Shown here: piece by piece, positions 10,540 to 21,869 of the stretch
Numbering within the stretch: the first letter of the stretch is position 1
How the letters are laid out: each line of letters opens with the position of its first letter
Assembly: GCA_028023455.1 (NCBI GenBank)
Contig: JAQFVV010000184.1
Span: 870,001 to 934,000, forward strand
DNA length: 64,000 bases
Source of the DNA: Epiperipatus broadwayi
Taxonomy: Eukaryota > Onychophora > Udeonychophora > Euonychophora > Peripatidae
Direction of reading: 5' to 3'
Program-made: the position numbers and the translations under genes
The notes under the pieces: generated by a model
What the model was told of the DNA's origin: nothing
The model's input: only the letters and a program-made list of their open reading frames with translations
Databases searched by the model: none

Positions 10540-13500
10540 GATGAAGATAACAAAAAAATATTTGAAGATTGCTATAATGTATATTGTAATCTCAGAGATT
10601 AGTCAACTGGTAAACAACAATTCATCAAAAAACAAACTGCCTACAACCTTACAATCACTAGCTCTAAATAAATCTGACCGGGAAAGATCACGTAAATCTC
10701 AGGATATTACTAAGGATTCACAAATCAATCTAATTATATTCTTCATCTCAGGTTCTAATCATATAAGTGAATGTATCTTAATGAACAATAAGATATCATC
10801 CAGACTTCTGATAATATTCTAATACAATAAATCATTTAAATTTCAATTAGCAATGAGACTCTTATATTCATCATGACACACATGATTCTATGAGCAGACA
10901 AGTGATTTTGATCATACTCATATATCACAGCAAAGGATCACTTATCATCCAAACAAAAATAATGAAACAATCTTAACCATAGATATTATTTTAACATTGA
11001 ACAACATAAACTTTAACGAAGTGATTCTCAAGTATTATTGTACTCTTATATTTTAAAAACCATATAATATTTGTGTGATTTAGAGTTTCTGATAATTTAG
11101 ATAATGATACAGATAAAAAGGCCAAATTTCATAATAAAACAAAGGTTTTATTAATACAAGAAAATATAAGAATTATATTAGATTATAATTTTAATATGAT
11201 ACATAAAGAAAACATATTATTAGTTATGAGTACAAAAGCTCTCACATGTATTTTATTAATCTTTCTTTATTTCCAATATAACATAGGTATAAAAAGTATT
11301 CAATACATTGACAAATAAATGTGGAGTGGATGCATAATTTCACAAGCCAATATAAAACAATTATATAAGTTTAACAGAGAATATTTTATCATGGTTTTTG
11401 TACATCTGATATGCAGGATATGCATATCAACAGTATCAAAATACTCAAACTATTCTGATATCAAAAACAAAATAAAGACATGGTTGGTGTTATGTATGAC
11501 TTTAATGTTTTCTTCCAAAAATATCAAGGAATACAATAGGAAAAATGATGGAATAACCTAAAAGCACACACTTTTTCATAAGCGCAAATAAAGAATTAGA
11601 ATAATATTGTTAATATTAATAAACTTAGTAAGAATAAACCATCACAAAAATTTACCAAAATATAGGATTTTTAGCTACATATCACCTATGGTATATTACA
11701 CTTCAAAAACAATTAAAACAATATATGAAAATAGGTTTGAGACACAAACTATCTCATATATTGTTAATAAACACATGATGTGAAAAAGCAATAAAACATA
11801 TGATATTATAATAAAATAATTATTAGGCATATAAATTATAGCTGGAAATTTTAATAAAAATACATACATCAATTGCAATAATCCAGTCATTCATTTCCAC
11901 ACTCTAAATAATTCCATACTAAATGAATATATTTTTCTTGATAATATTATAATGCAAAAATATTCTGTGAGCTCCAATACCCATATAGTATAAATTATAC
12001 ATAAATTATAAGCATAATAAAACATATAAATAATCTTATATCAAAAATATTATATTTTTGCCCTTTTACCATTTAAAAAAATTTTAATCCTAAAATCAGT
12101 GATTCCAATCCAATTCACCATTACATTATAGTTCGAATAATGATTCTGCTGAAATTTAGGATATTTTATTAAAATATTCTGAATATTTAAATATCACATT
12201 TAGAAAAAAAATTAGTCAAAATCCAAGGCATCAGAGTTGAACATTGACATAAATTAAGATCTTCAAGTTAAGGATAGCACAGTATTATATAAAGCAATAC
12301 AAAGCTAATATAATATTCATTTTCTTCAAAGCAGTACAAAGTTTAAAGCAACAACAAATTTTATAGAAAGTACAAAGTAAGTTCCTTTGAAGTAAAATAA
12401 AATTAATAAAATAATATGAAGTTTAAAGAGAAGTTAGCATTATTTCAAGTAATATGAAATTTATAAAACAATTGTAGAAAGCACTGCATTAATTAATTTT
12501 TAATAGCAAGAAAAATATTTAAACAAAATCAAGTGTATTTTAGCACAAAAATTTATTTTTATTTCCATAGCAAATAAAAATATTCCAACAATATGCAATA
12601 TAATGTAGCACATATATTTTATTTTATGATAAAACAAACATGAGAAAGTTAATCCTTTCATGGCATATTTAAAACTAAGACATAGTTCCTCAAAATACAA
12701 CTGCTTTCATTATTCTTAAAATATTACTTCAGTTAGCAAAGTTCAAATCTTGTTATAAGCAAGATTAAGTGTAACAAAGAACACTTGCAAATAATAAAGC
12801 AAATGTACAGTTTAGAAATAATTGTCGAATAAAATGTACTAACTCATTTATAAAGTTAAGCAAAGTCTTGGTATTCAAAATATTATAAAGTTAAACAAAG
12901 TTCTGGAATTCAAAATATTAGCATACTTATTTTCATTTAAATACAAGCATTATTCAATAATAAATTGGAAATTAATTATAGTTCATAGCAAATCTTTGTG
13001 AGAATTTCTGAAGCTGGTAAAGCAACATTATAGTTTATCATTTCTTTCCATTGTAAACAAGATGTTTTAACATTTTCTTTTGATGTACATGTTTAAAAAA
13101 TACTATAGTGAAATGGTGGGGTGAAAGCAGGAAGCCCAAGTAGATATTACTTTAGCCATTCATGGTTTAAAATAAACAAATTAAGCAATTACTGAATTAA
13201 CAAGTCAGAGGAAATGAGAACAAGATGAAGAAATAAGTGTCAACATGTGGTCAACTGCTTTTATATGATAAGTCATATGATTTGAAGAAATCAGTGATTG
13301 ACAAATTTAGGGTATTAATTACAATATTAATTTGACCTGAAATTAGTTGTCAAGTAAAATATTCTAAAAATAACTTTTTTAGACTGAGTGTATTTTCCTA
13401 GACATAATAATTTTAATACAATAAGTTACAAATAATTATTTAACAATAGTTAAATATTACAATAATTAAAACTTTACAAATAATTAATAATTATTTGAAC

Positions 13501-14739
13501 ACATATTTTTTTTAAATTCTTAAAATTTAAAATATATTTTAAAAGCTAATAAATATTTTTAAACTAAAACATTATAAAATGAATTGTTTTAAATATTAAC
13601 TTTCTAAACAAGAAACTTAAATGATAATTAATTTCATTAACACTTTTACTTCAGTCAAATTTAAGGTGTTACTTAGTAATGTATAAATAAACTGCATTAT
13701 AGAAGAGTATAGAATATTATTAAATTATTTAAAATGTTTGTTTTTAAAGTAAAATATTTAATAAACATTCTTTTAAAACTACATCTTGTGTATAATTGAA
13801 TTTTTAAATTAAGAATAAGCAAAACATTAATAAAAATATTAAATATCTGCTTTTAAAATATTCATAATTACAAAATTAGCTAAACTTGTGCTTTTAAAAC
13901 AACTAAGCTCATCTTATTTAAACTTATCAAAAAAAATATTTTACAATAAAAGTTTTATAACTTAATATTTTAACTTATTAAATGACTTACTACATTTAAT
14001 ATGCAACTGACTTATTTAACAAGAAATAAATTATATACATTTTTTTTTTAATATATATACCAGTATAATTTATAAACATAGTTCTGATTGCTGAACTTAA
14101 GAATACAATATTGAAAAATAATAAAATATTTAAGTTTATATATTATATTTATTTATATTTGTAAATACAGTGAAAATAAAACAAGATTTTTAACAAAAGG
14201 AAATGAAAAACGTTATGGTACTGCTCACCATCTTCTGATTGCAAATATATTAAAATTATCTTTTCTTTAAAATAAATAAACAGAATTACAAATTTAATAT
14301 GAGCAAGAAACCGGTTATATTTCCATACTATCAACAGTAAAACAAATGGTAAATGAAGTTAAAAGGCTACTGATATTTTCTCAAGATTCTTTCCAAATTA
14401 TAAAGAAGGTAATAGCTATAATATAATATTAAAATTAATTAATTATTCATATTGTAATTTAGATAAATCATTAACTGATCACAGAACTTGAATAGAAAAC
14501 TTGAAACTAGACAATGTGGAAGAATAATCATTGTTTTCTATTTTTTATATGGTTTAGTGCAGCAGAAGAGAGGAGGATTTAGAGTTTAAAGTCCTTGAAT
14601 TGCAACCCAATTATCATTTCCAGTACTTAAACTTCATGCGAACTCTCAAGTAATTATCTATTTAACTATTAAATTGAATATTGTTTTCTATATATTTTAA
14701 TGATTTTGAACATTGAAATTGTATATGATACAAACTTGG
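10540..14739. other. long A+T-rich region without a recognised gene
   Basis: Open frames at 10541-10822, 11319-11561, 11696-11890, 12500-12700 and 14149-14334 (60-93 codons) show no known domain, no splice-flanked organisation and composition typical of random A+T-rich DNA. A two-copy tandem repeat lies at 12850-12919. Between 12240 and 12960 short AAGTTTAAAG/ACAAAG-type motifs recur irregularly. Confidence 0.5.
12850..12919. repeat. two-copy tandem repeat, period 35
   Basis: ATAAAGTTAAGCAAAG begins the first unit and ATAAAGTTAAACAAAG the second. Both end in ATTCAAAATATT. Confidence 0.75.
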
Positions 14740-14880
14740 AATAATAATAGTAAGTAATATTTACCGAGGCTGTAGCCTCGAGAATATGCATGTAAAATGC
14801 GATAGGGATCTCTACAGTGTTTAACCACAAGCTTATATGATGGAACTAACTGAAATGACTAATCATTATCAATCAAAGCT
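14740..14880 (+). repeat. PLE 3'-tail-like hairpin remnant
   Basis: A perfect small hairpin CGAGGCTGTAGCCTCG (about 14765-14780) is followed by AGAATATGCATGTAAAATG. This parallels the tail of PLE-A (20840-20910 and its inverted twin at about 18985-19045), where a GAGGC stem-loop is followed by AAAAGCGCTTAGCATGTAATAA. No coding part was found next to it, so it would be a solo tail fragment. Confidence 0.4.
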
Positions 14881-15005
14881 ATCAGAATTTGGAAACATGA
14901 TAACTAATATATTTTGATTCATGTAGATAATAATATACTATAATGTAAATAATTCTAAATGTTTCTCTTTTCATCAATAATGTAAATTTTATAAACTCGT
15001 TATAA

Positions 15006-15147
15006 TCAAGTTATTATGAAATGATAATAATTAACATTCAAAAGTTTTAAATACACTGAGCAAGCTTTCAGTAATAATCTGTTAAAAGCTTGCTCAATGC
15101 ATTTAAAGTTTTTGAATATTGATTATTACCTCTTCATAATAACTCAA
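15006..15147. repeat. foldback hairpin, about 63-bp arms
   Basis: Arms from AGTTATTATGAA to GCAAGCTTT and from AAAGCTTGC to TTCATAATAACT are inverted copies with few mismatches around a spacer of about 16 bases. This is consistent with a MITE-like or foldback element. No target duplication is clear. Confidence 0.7.
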
Positions 15148-15770
15148 TTAGGATGATAATATTTATAATCTAAATCTATCTTAGAAGTTGTATCTGATTA
15201 CTTGGAACCAATTTATGGTAACATACACACAACTCTGTTGATAATGATTCTACCTGCTTGCTTATTCTTGCTCTCAAAGTCATTGGTTCACAATAACAGA
15301 ATGAAATGTTGCAAAACATTTATTCTGGAGTTAGTTGTATTACACATTGTTTCTTGTACAAAGTGTGAAATCTGAAGATATTTATATATTTTTATTACTA
15401 TTATATTCCTTGTATGGAAAATAGAATAAATGCACTTTCATGTGAGATTTTGTAAAGTAAAAAGAATTATTAAATCCAAAATAAACAGATTGAGCATTTT
15501 TAAATTGTGTTTGTATCTTTTCAAATTCAAATATTTTAACTGTTTCTATCAGCTATGATCAATTTCTTTCTTTGTAATTTCAATTAAGCATCGATTTTAA
15601 AACAAATAGAAAAATTGATTTAGAAAATGAAGTAACAATTATATTTTAAATAGATATTGAAATTATTTGTTTTAGACATTAGAATTAATATGATTTAGTT
15701 TTACAATTAAGAACTAAGTAAGAATATTATTAATATAAATGAGTTCAGTTTACATATTGTTATTTTAGCA

Positions 15771-16116
15771 ACATATTTTTTCACCATCTCTCTGCCAGTT
15801 ACCATAAGCTTTAGTAAGTAATAATATATAACAGATGATAGTTCTTAACAAATTCCTATCCTATGTTGTCCTATCCAATATCACCAAAGTAATTTCAAGC
15901 TTATGGCTTTCATCAATGAGAAGCTTTGAGTATTGGCATATTGCACCTGGAGTGCTGTTCTAAGATACAAAATTCCTCACTGATGAAAATCATAATTTTG
16001 AACTAGTCTGGAGATATTGGATAGGACAGCATAAGATATGAAATTGTTAAAATCTATTCTATTGTATCTATTACCAAAGGTTGCAGTAAGTGTCATAGAG
16101 ATGGTGAAAAATATGC
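15771..16116. mobile_element. Fb1 foldback element with terminal inverted repeats
   Basis: The ends CATATTTTTTCACCATCTCT and AGAGATGGTGAAAAATATG are inverted. Internally the two halves are diverged inverted copies of the Fb1 unit. The left half on minus carries TTGATGA with stem II AAGC-CATAA-GCTT and GAAA. The right half on plus carries CTGATGA at 15980-15986, but GAAA has lost one A before CTAGTC. Both ribozyme remnants look dead, but the left copy preserves the full AAGC/GCTT stem II that helps define the family structure. Confidence 0.7.
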
Positions 16117-18239
16117 TCTAAGCATGTTAAGTAATAAAAATGGTATTCTTAAATGATTATAATTGCTCTAATTTTTATTATTTTTATCAATAATATTTAG
16201 CAATCGGTCTTTCAATGACATTCTTTAAAAATACATTTGGTTGGTCATCTTGAATTAATAATAAAAATCCAGAATTATCTTAGACACCAAGGTTCTTGAT
16301 CATTTAGTGTTGAATTTACTACTTGAAATCAATGGAAACATCATATTATTCTTTATTTGATAATGATAATTATTCATAGCATTTTAGATTCTTTATCAGG
16401 TTGTGTGGTTGTAGCTTGTCAATCACTTGTGTTTTCTTTTTTAAACTGTGCAAAAACTATAAGCATGATGTCAACAGAAATCCTGGTATTTATTGCTGCT
16501 TAAATTAATCTTTGAAATGGCATACCACAAGTCAAAATCGGATACAATTTAAATTTTTTAAAAATATTTTTATTAAGAGGTGCATTTAATTTTTTTTCTT
16601 TTCTGGTCAGTACATGAAGACAACAAAGATAGAATTGCTTTATCAGCCAGACTCAATATTAAAACGAATTAAAAATATGCTGATGATTCACATTTCAAGG
16701 CCTTCAATGCAATAAAAACATAATCTCGGAATATCGATCATAAGTATTCAATTTTAATTATTTAATTATTTGAACAATATTTTAATTTTTTAAAATTATT
16801 TGATAAATAATATAATTTATTAATTTTTTTGCATTTGTATTAGTGTGTCTGTGTAGTATATAAATTATATAATATTAAAGCATTTATGCTCTTTATTATG
16901 CAGTATATAAATTTGTATCGAAATGTAACAAAAGTGGTTTATGTATAATGTAATTTTGGGTCTCCGATCCAAGTTTGAAGCAACCTTATTTTATAGACAT
17001 AATGATTCTCAAAAGGTTTAATAATTTATTAATGTGCTTATATTTGCATTAGTGTATTTGTGTTTGCACTTGTGTTTACATATATAGAGCAGTGCAATGT
17101 AAATTTTAACTGATTATCAGATGTACAGAAAGGTGGCAGTTGATAAAGTAATCACAAAATTTACTGGGCTTAATAACCATGTGAAAATATAAACCCTTAA
17201 AACCAATAAAGAGAGATTTCAAATGGTGTGTGTGTGTGGTGATACCCATAATGTTTATGTATATACCACATGGAATTGAATGCAGGCAAAGAACCAAATC
17301 TGATTCTTGCCTATGCCTTGATACTCATGCTGTCAAGTCAGTGGTTTTGTCATATCTTGCATCACATTATTGTCAAGTCTATAGCTAACAAATGAGCTAT
17401 ATTCAAATAGAATATATCTCTGTGGGACAATAAATATAACAAGATAGCACCACTGGTGTACATAAAGAATATAAACATCACTGGTGTACACAAAAAAATA
17501 TAAAATGAAGAGATGAAACTCATTTTATCATTGATTCACATAGTAGCCTATAATTTCTAGTTTTAGATAGACAAGAAACCAATTGCCATGATGACAAATG
17601 CATATTCACCTTCTGGAAATGATTTGTTTTGCATCTATTAATACAATGAATCTTTTTCTTATAGACCTCTTTGAGATTTGTTAACTTTTGGGGTACAAGA
17701 TAAAAATTAAGAATTCTTATGTGACTAGTTTTGGAGTATCTGAGGCTATGGATTATCTCAGGTAAAAAGTATTATATATGGATGGTTTGAAAGAGAATTT
17801 TGTGAGGAATACAAAAAAATTATCAGTGAAGATGTAAGTTAAACTTAATTAATGATAAATTAGAAATTATGAACAAACAATAAAGTAATAACTATTTCAG
17901 ATGTTGAAATTTATTTTTTCCTTATTTTTTAAATGGTAATCACTATTTATCCTAGCCTTATTGCTTTCCTTAGTTTTTCTAGTTTCTATCAATGTAAAGC
18001 TTTTTTTCTCTAACATTATTAAAATTGAAATCATTGTAAAAATTATATCTCAAGTCAGTTTTTTTAAAAATTCAATATGACGCCAGGACAATTAACTAGA
18101 TCTAGATAAGAAAATTTTCAGTATTAAATCTGTCAATTTTTTATGTAGTGAATTCTGGAAATATTAAAATTATAAATATCAGACACATTTTATATATTCT
18201 TTTTTTTCACATCTTTTAGTTTAACATAATGTTTATTGT
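16117..18239. other. A+T-rich region with one LINE scrap and a short tandem repeat
   Basis: Apart from the RT scrap at 16600-16745, only a two-copy repeat with period 28 (17451-17506, CACTGGTGTAC units) was noticed. The minus frame at 17106-17297 is not recognisable. Confidence 0.5.
16600..16745 (+). pseudogene. LINE reverse transcriptase scrap
   Basis: The plus frame reads KTTKIELLYQPDSILKRIKN, which resembles the KKTEVLYQPAP block following RT motif C in LINEs. Another frame downstream gives FNAIKTxSRNIDHK. It is short and isolated. Confidence 0.4.
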
Positions 18240-18910
18240 ATAAATTGTTTGCAACATCATCATTTTCAACTTAAGGTCTCTCCAAGTTCAATCCATCTTC
18301 TCCAATCTCTAATCTCTCTTCTCCACATCACTCCAACATACTTCCTTATTTCGTCCATCCAGCTCATGTGTGATCTTTTTTTAGATCTTTTGCAATCTCT
18401 TAGAAACCAGTTTAAGATTTCAAGTATCTATCTATTTATCATCTCTTCTAGAAATAAAAACAATCCAACTCCATTTCAGTCTCTTAATTCTTTAAGTGGT
18501 GTCAGTAACACCTTCTTGTTCCCTCGCCCAAGTATTTCATTTTTGATCTCATCTTGTTACTCCTAACATGCATCTCTCATATTTCATTGAGTAGTTTAAA
18601 GTCTCTGTATAGCTCTTAATGTGTCTATGTTTCAGATTCATAAGTAAGAACTAGTAAAACACATTTATAAAAATCTTCCTTTTCAAACACATAGGCATAT
18701 TTCTTTTTACTATTAAGTTATTTCTACCAAAAACATTCCAGACAAGTTTAATTTTATGGTTAATTTTTTCCATTATCTATAGTAATAATCTGATCAAGGT
18801 ATTTGTAGTTGTTAATTTCTTTTAACTCATCATAATCAATCTTTATTTTCATCTTTTAAAAAAATCCATTAAATATTACTTTAAAACATTTAATTTTAAT
18901 TCTACTTTCT
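18240..18910 (-). pseudogene. RT C-terminal region and 3' end of LINE copy 2
   Basis: This is antisense to the segment equivalent to 3095-3690 of copy 1. It includes reverse complements of the SETWTLNRK-like region (about 18600-18660), the AKHRIKLxxxxFGRNN region (about 18710-18760) and the GATGATGATG 3' end near 18250. A plus-strand open frame at 18249-18566 (105 codons) is only the shadow of this antisense LINE. Confidence 0.7.
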
Positions 18911-18923
18911 TACTTTCATCTGA
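18911..18923. repeat. 13-bp target-site duplication, left copy, of PLE-A
   Basis: TACTTTCATCTGA here is repeated exactly at 21000-21012. Both flank the PLE and both fit the interrupted LINE sequence. Confidence 0.85.
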
Positions 18924-19552
18924 ATTAACAAAGCGTATGACACACTTGAATGAGAAGCTATAAAGATACACAGAAATTATTACATGCTAAGCGCTTTTGA
19001 GGCCTTTTGCCTCATATTCATAGCGGTACTGTGAGCTGCAGAATTAGGAAATAGGGCAAGGAAACAAAACTGTATGCAAAGCGTATGCAAATGAACTAGA
19101 TAGTCCAATGTTTGGAGATGTCAAAGCAGGTATCTCATCTATTGATGGAGTTATTGTTGCCATTAATAAAATATGCTTCTCTGATTTTCTGCTTGATGTC
19201 ATTTTTCTCAATACAGACTATTTTAGGGCTGGAGGGTTCAAACACATGTCCTGTCTTCTTGGAATGCTCTAAAATGTTTATGAATTATCATTGTTTTTCA
19301 TAGCTCTATTATATGTATATCTATGTTGTGCTGTCTTGTTGATTATGCCTGCTTTGGTTTCTCCAAAATAAATGGCCCGGCAACCAGGTTGTGGGCATGA
19401 TATGCTGTAAACAACATGGGGAGTCTGAGAAGGTTCAATTTTGTCCTTAGAGTTATTGATTAGATGATTAGTACATGGGAGTGTATGAAAGCTAATTTTA
19501 AATTTATTGGACAAAACCTTGATTAATTGATAGGAGATTTTAGGTATGTGGT
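18924..19552 (-). repeat. PLE-A left inverted arm
   Basis: Inverted counterpart of 20327-20951 over its whole length with few differences. It carries a GAGGC-AAAA-GCCTC stem-loop near 18990-19015 and the GIY-YIG coding region at its inner side. Confidence 0.85.
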
Positions 19553-19572
19553 GAAGAGTAATATATGGAAGT
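19278..19572 (-). pseudogene. PLE-A GIY-YIG endonuclease domain (left copy)
   Basis: The frame reads HIPKISYQLIKVLSNKFKIS, then VVYSISCPQPGCRAIYFGET and KTAQHRYTYNRAMKNND. The VYSI...IYFGET pair is the GIY-YIG signature. In PLEs this domain follows RT and is thought to nick target DNA. The element's RT frame ends at 19573 in another frame, so a frameshift separates the domains. The domain is truncated shortly after the His-rich segment. Confidence 0.85.
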
Positions 19573-20332
19573 TTAATTGTTTTTATTGTCTGTGATTTTC
19601 TTATAAAATTGTTTGATTTTATTGTTAATAGTGTTGAGTTTATAGCCTGCTTGTAGTAGGTCTTTGGTGTAAAGATGTATATTATTCTTCCTATCCGCTT
19701 CAAACTTGCACAGCTGTATATTTCTATATAAAAATGCTTGCAGGCTTGCCAATTTGTGAGAGCTTGGAGAGTTGGAGTGTGGGTGTATAAAGCCTCTGAT
19801 TTCAAAGGGCTTTATTATCATTGAATAAATTATAATTCTCTCATCACGTGTTAACCGAAGGTCGAGGTAATTTAGACTTTGAAATGCATCTTCTGCTGTG
19901 GAATTGATAGTTAGATTAGTGTTATGTGTTAACTCTTGTGTAATACTATTTATAGTGTGCTGGTTGGCTAAAATAAATATATCATCTACATACCGCATGT
20001 ATGTAGTATGAGGGCTGTCAGCTTGATATTTGGACACGATTAGACTTTTGTAGTGATTAAGGAAAATGCTGGTTACAATTCCACTGAGGGGGAGGCCAAC
20101 CACTTTTCATGTTGTACCAACCATGCTCAAAGGTTGTATATATATGTTTATCCATCCATGTTAAAAATGTAACGATGAAATTAATGCGTTCAGCTGACAT
20201 CGTGTTGGTAAGTTCTTGTTGGATGATTTGAATGGATTGTTTTCTGTCCACCAATCCGTATAATTCTTTGATATCAAGGGTAGTCATATAGAAGTTGTTC
20301 TCGATCGTGGCTTTTTTGATTATTCCCCACAT
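19573..20332 (-). pseudogene. PLE-A reverse transcriptase
   Basis: Two overlapping frames together cover the PLE RT core. The upstream frame (20332-20057) has TLDIKELYGLVDRKQSI (motif A, the SLDVxxLYTNIP block of relatives). The downstream frame (20103-19573) has GLPLSGIVTSIFLNHY (the MGSPLSPxxANxxM block) and the catalytic YMRYVDDIFILANQ, then LNYLDLRLTR and FEIRGFIHPHSNSPSSH. A frameshift lies at about 20085. Residues N-terminal to motif A are missing because the right arm begins there, so the copy is truncated at its 5' side. Confidence 0.85.
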
Positions 20333-20951
20333 ACCTAAAATCTCCTATCAATTAATCAAGGTTTTGTCCAATAAATTTAAAATTAGCTTTCATACACCCC
20401 CATGTACTAATCATCTAATCAATAACTCTAAGGACAAAATTGAACCTTCTCAGACTCCCCATGTCATTTACAGCATATCATGCCCACAACCTGGTTGCCA
20501 GGCCATTTATTTTGGAGAAACCAAAGCAGGCATAATCAACAGGACAGCACAACATAGATATACATATAATAGAGCTATGAAAAACATTGATACATCAACA
20601 TTTTAGAGCATACCAAGAAGACAGGACATGTGTTTGTACCCTCCATCCCTAAAATAGTCTGTATTGAGAAAAATGACATCAAGCAGAAAATCAGAGAAGC
20701 ATATTTTATTAATGGCAATAATAACTCCATCAATAGACGAGATACCTGCTTTGACATCTCCAAACATTGGACTATCTAGTTCATTTGCATACACTTTGCA
20801 TACAGTTTTGTTTCCTTGCCCTATTTTCTCATTCTGCAGCTCACAGTACCGCTATGAATATGAGGCAAAAAGCATCAAAAGCGCTTAGCATGTAATAATT
20901 TCTGTGTATCTTTATAGCTTCTCATTCAAGTGTGTCATATGCTTTGTTAAT
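20327..20951 (+). repeat. PLE-A right inverted arm
   Basis: Inverted copy of the left arm, beginning CCACATACCTAAAATCTCC and ending CTTTGTTAAT. The tail segment GCGCTTAGCATGTAATAA is shared with the left arm. Confidence 0.85.
20338..20606 (+). pseudogene. PLE-A GIY-YIG endonuclease domain (right, inverted copy)
   Basis: The plus frame repeats HIPKISYQLIKVLSNKFKIS, VIYSISCPQPGCQAIYFGET and RTAQHRYTYNRAMKN with few substitutions relative to the left copy. It has no RT upstream in its own orientation, so it is part of the inverted arm and not a separate gene. Confidence 0.85.
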
Positions 20952-20999
20952 TTTGTATATTAAATTATCGAATGAGAAGTCTTAAAATCTTTAATATTT

Positions 21000-21012
21000 T
21001 ACTTTCATCTGA
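21000..21012. repeat. 13-bp target-site duplication, right copy, of PLE-A
   Basis: Exact match to 18911-18923. Confidence 0.85.
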
Positions 21013-21237
21013 TAACTCTTGCAACATTTCCTGAAGCTCTAAAGCACTATTTGAAAAAAAAAAAAACTACATCATCTACAAAATCTAGGTGACTTAAATA
21101 ATCTTCATTTACTTTTACTCCCTTAGCTTTCCATTTTAATCCAAAAAATACTTCATGCAAAACTGCTATAAAAAAGTTTGGAGATATGAATTCATCACAT
21201 AATATCCTTTTTTACTGTTATTTTTTTTAGTATCATT

Positions 21238-21868
21238 ATATAGGATTCTTTGAGCTCAGACTTTCACATGACCCTCAACTCCCCACACTATCTCATACCA
21301 CTGATACACTTGATCACATATATGTCTACAAGATAAATAATCACCAATATACATATTTTGTGCTAAAGCAGCACTCATCAATTGGTTCAGATTATCATCT
21401 CTACACAGATATACACCAAGTTTATATTTATATTAAGATAGCCAGTCTTCATCATCACATCCAGGTTGACCATATCTGACCCATCAAGTACAGGACATAA
21501 TCAATTTAAGTAAATATATGAGGGCTGGTGTGATGAAAATGTCGGAATCAGTGTGGACTTTGAGCATTCCATCATCAGATTTTCAATAGGATGGATGGCT
21601 GAAGAGTTGGAGGGTGGAGTGGATTGAAGCCTTGTTCATTAAAGTATGAAGACTGGCTATCTTAATATAAATCTGAGCACTTACTGTATATATGTGTGGA
21701 GATGATAATCTGGACCAACTGATGACAGATGTTTTAGCATGAAATATGTATATTAATGATTATTTATCTTTTAGACATATATGTGGTCAAGTGTATCAGT
21801 GGTATAAAATAGTATGGAGAGTTGAGGGCCATGTGAAAATCTGATCTCAAAGAACCATATATATTACA
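21238..21868. mobile_element. HHR-SAT inverted-repeat element inserted in LINE copy 2
   Basis: Between LINE pieces ending AGTATCATTATA and restarting TTACATTGATTGTACAGG lies an element with inverted ends (GGATTCTTTGAGCTCAGA near 21243 and TCTGATCTCAAAGAACC near 21842). Its left part (about 21280-21470) is the HHR-SAT unit on minus and its right part (about 21520-21860) the same unit on plus. The element carries a pair of decayed hammerhead cores. LINE sequence of about 100 bases appears deleted at the junction. Confidence 0.7.
21715..21756 (+). ncRNA. degenerate hammerhead motif, HHR-SAT family
   Basis: CCAA, CTGATGA and GAAA-TATGTATA are kept, but stem II no longer pairs well and the second stem-I strand reads TTAA instead of TTGG. 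The minus-strand partner at about 21347-21393 has TTGATGA and AAAA in place of CTGATGA and GAAA. Both are probably inactive. Confidence 0.4.
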
Positions 21869-21869
21869 T

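Larger units (their letters stand above)
18924..20999 (-). mobile_element. PLE-A: Penelope-like element with inverted terminal arms
   Basis: A 2.08-kb insertion into LINE copy 2. The left arm (18924-19552) and right arm (20327-20951) are highly similar inverted copies, each containing a GIY-YIG region and 3' tail. The centre (19553-20326) encodes the RT on the minus strand. The left arm starts flush with the target duplication (ATTAACAAAG). The right arm (ending CTTTGTTAAT) is followed by 48 extra bases before the second duplication. Inverted or tandem terminal copies with 10-15 bp duplications are characteristic of PLEs. Frameshifts make this copy inactive. Confidence 0.85.

Noticed and set aside
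10541-10822. 93-codon plus ORF after the Fb1 foldback
   Set aside because: No recognisable domain, no homologue in the window and no splice or regulatory context.
18249-18566. 105-codon plus-strand ORF
   Set aside because: Shadow of the antisense 3' part of LINE copy 2.
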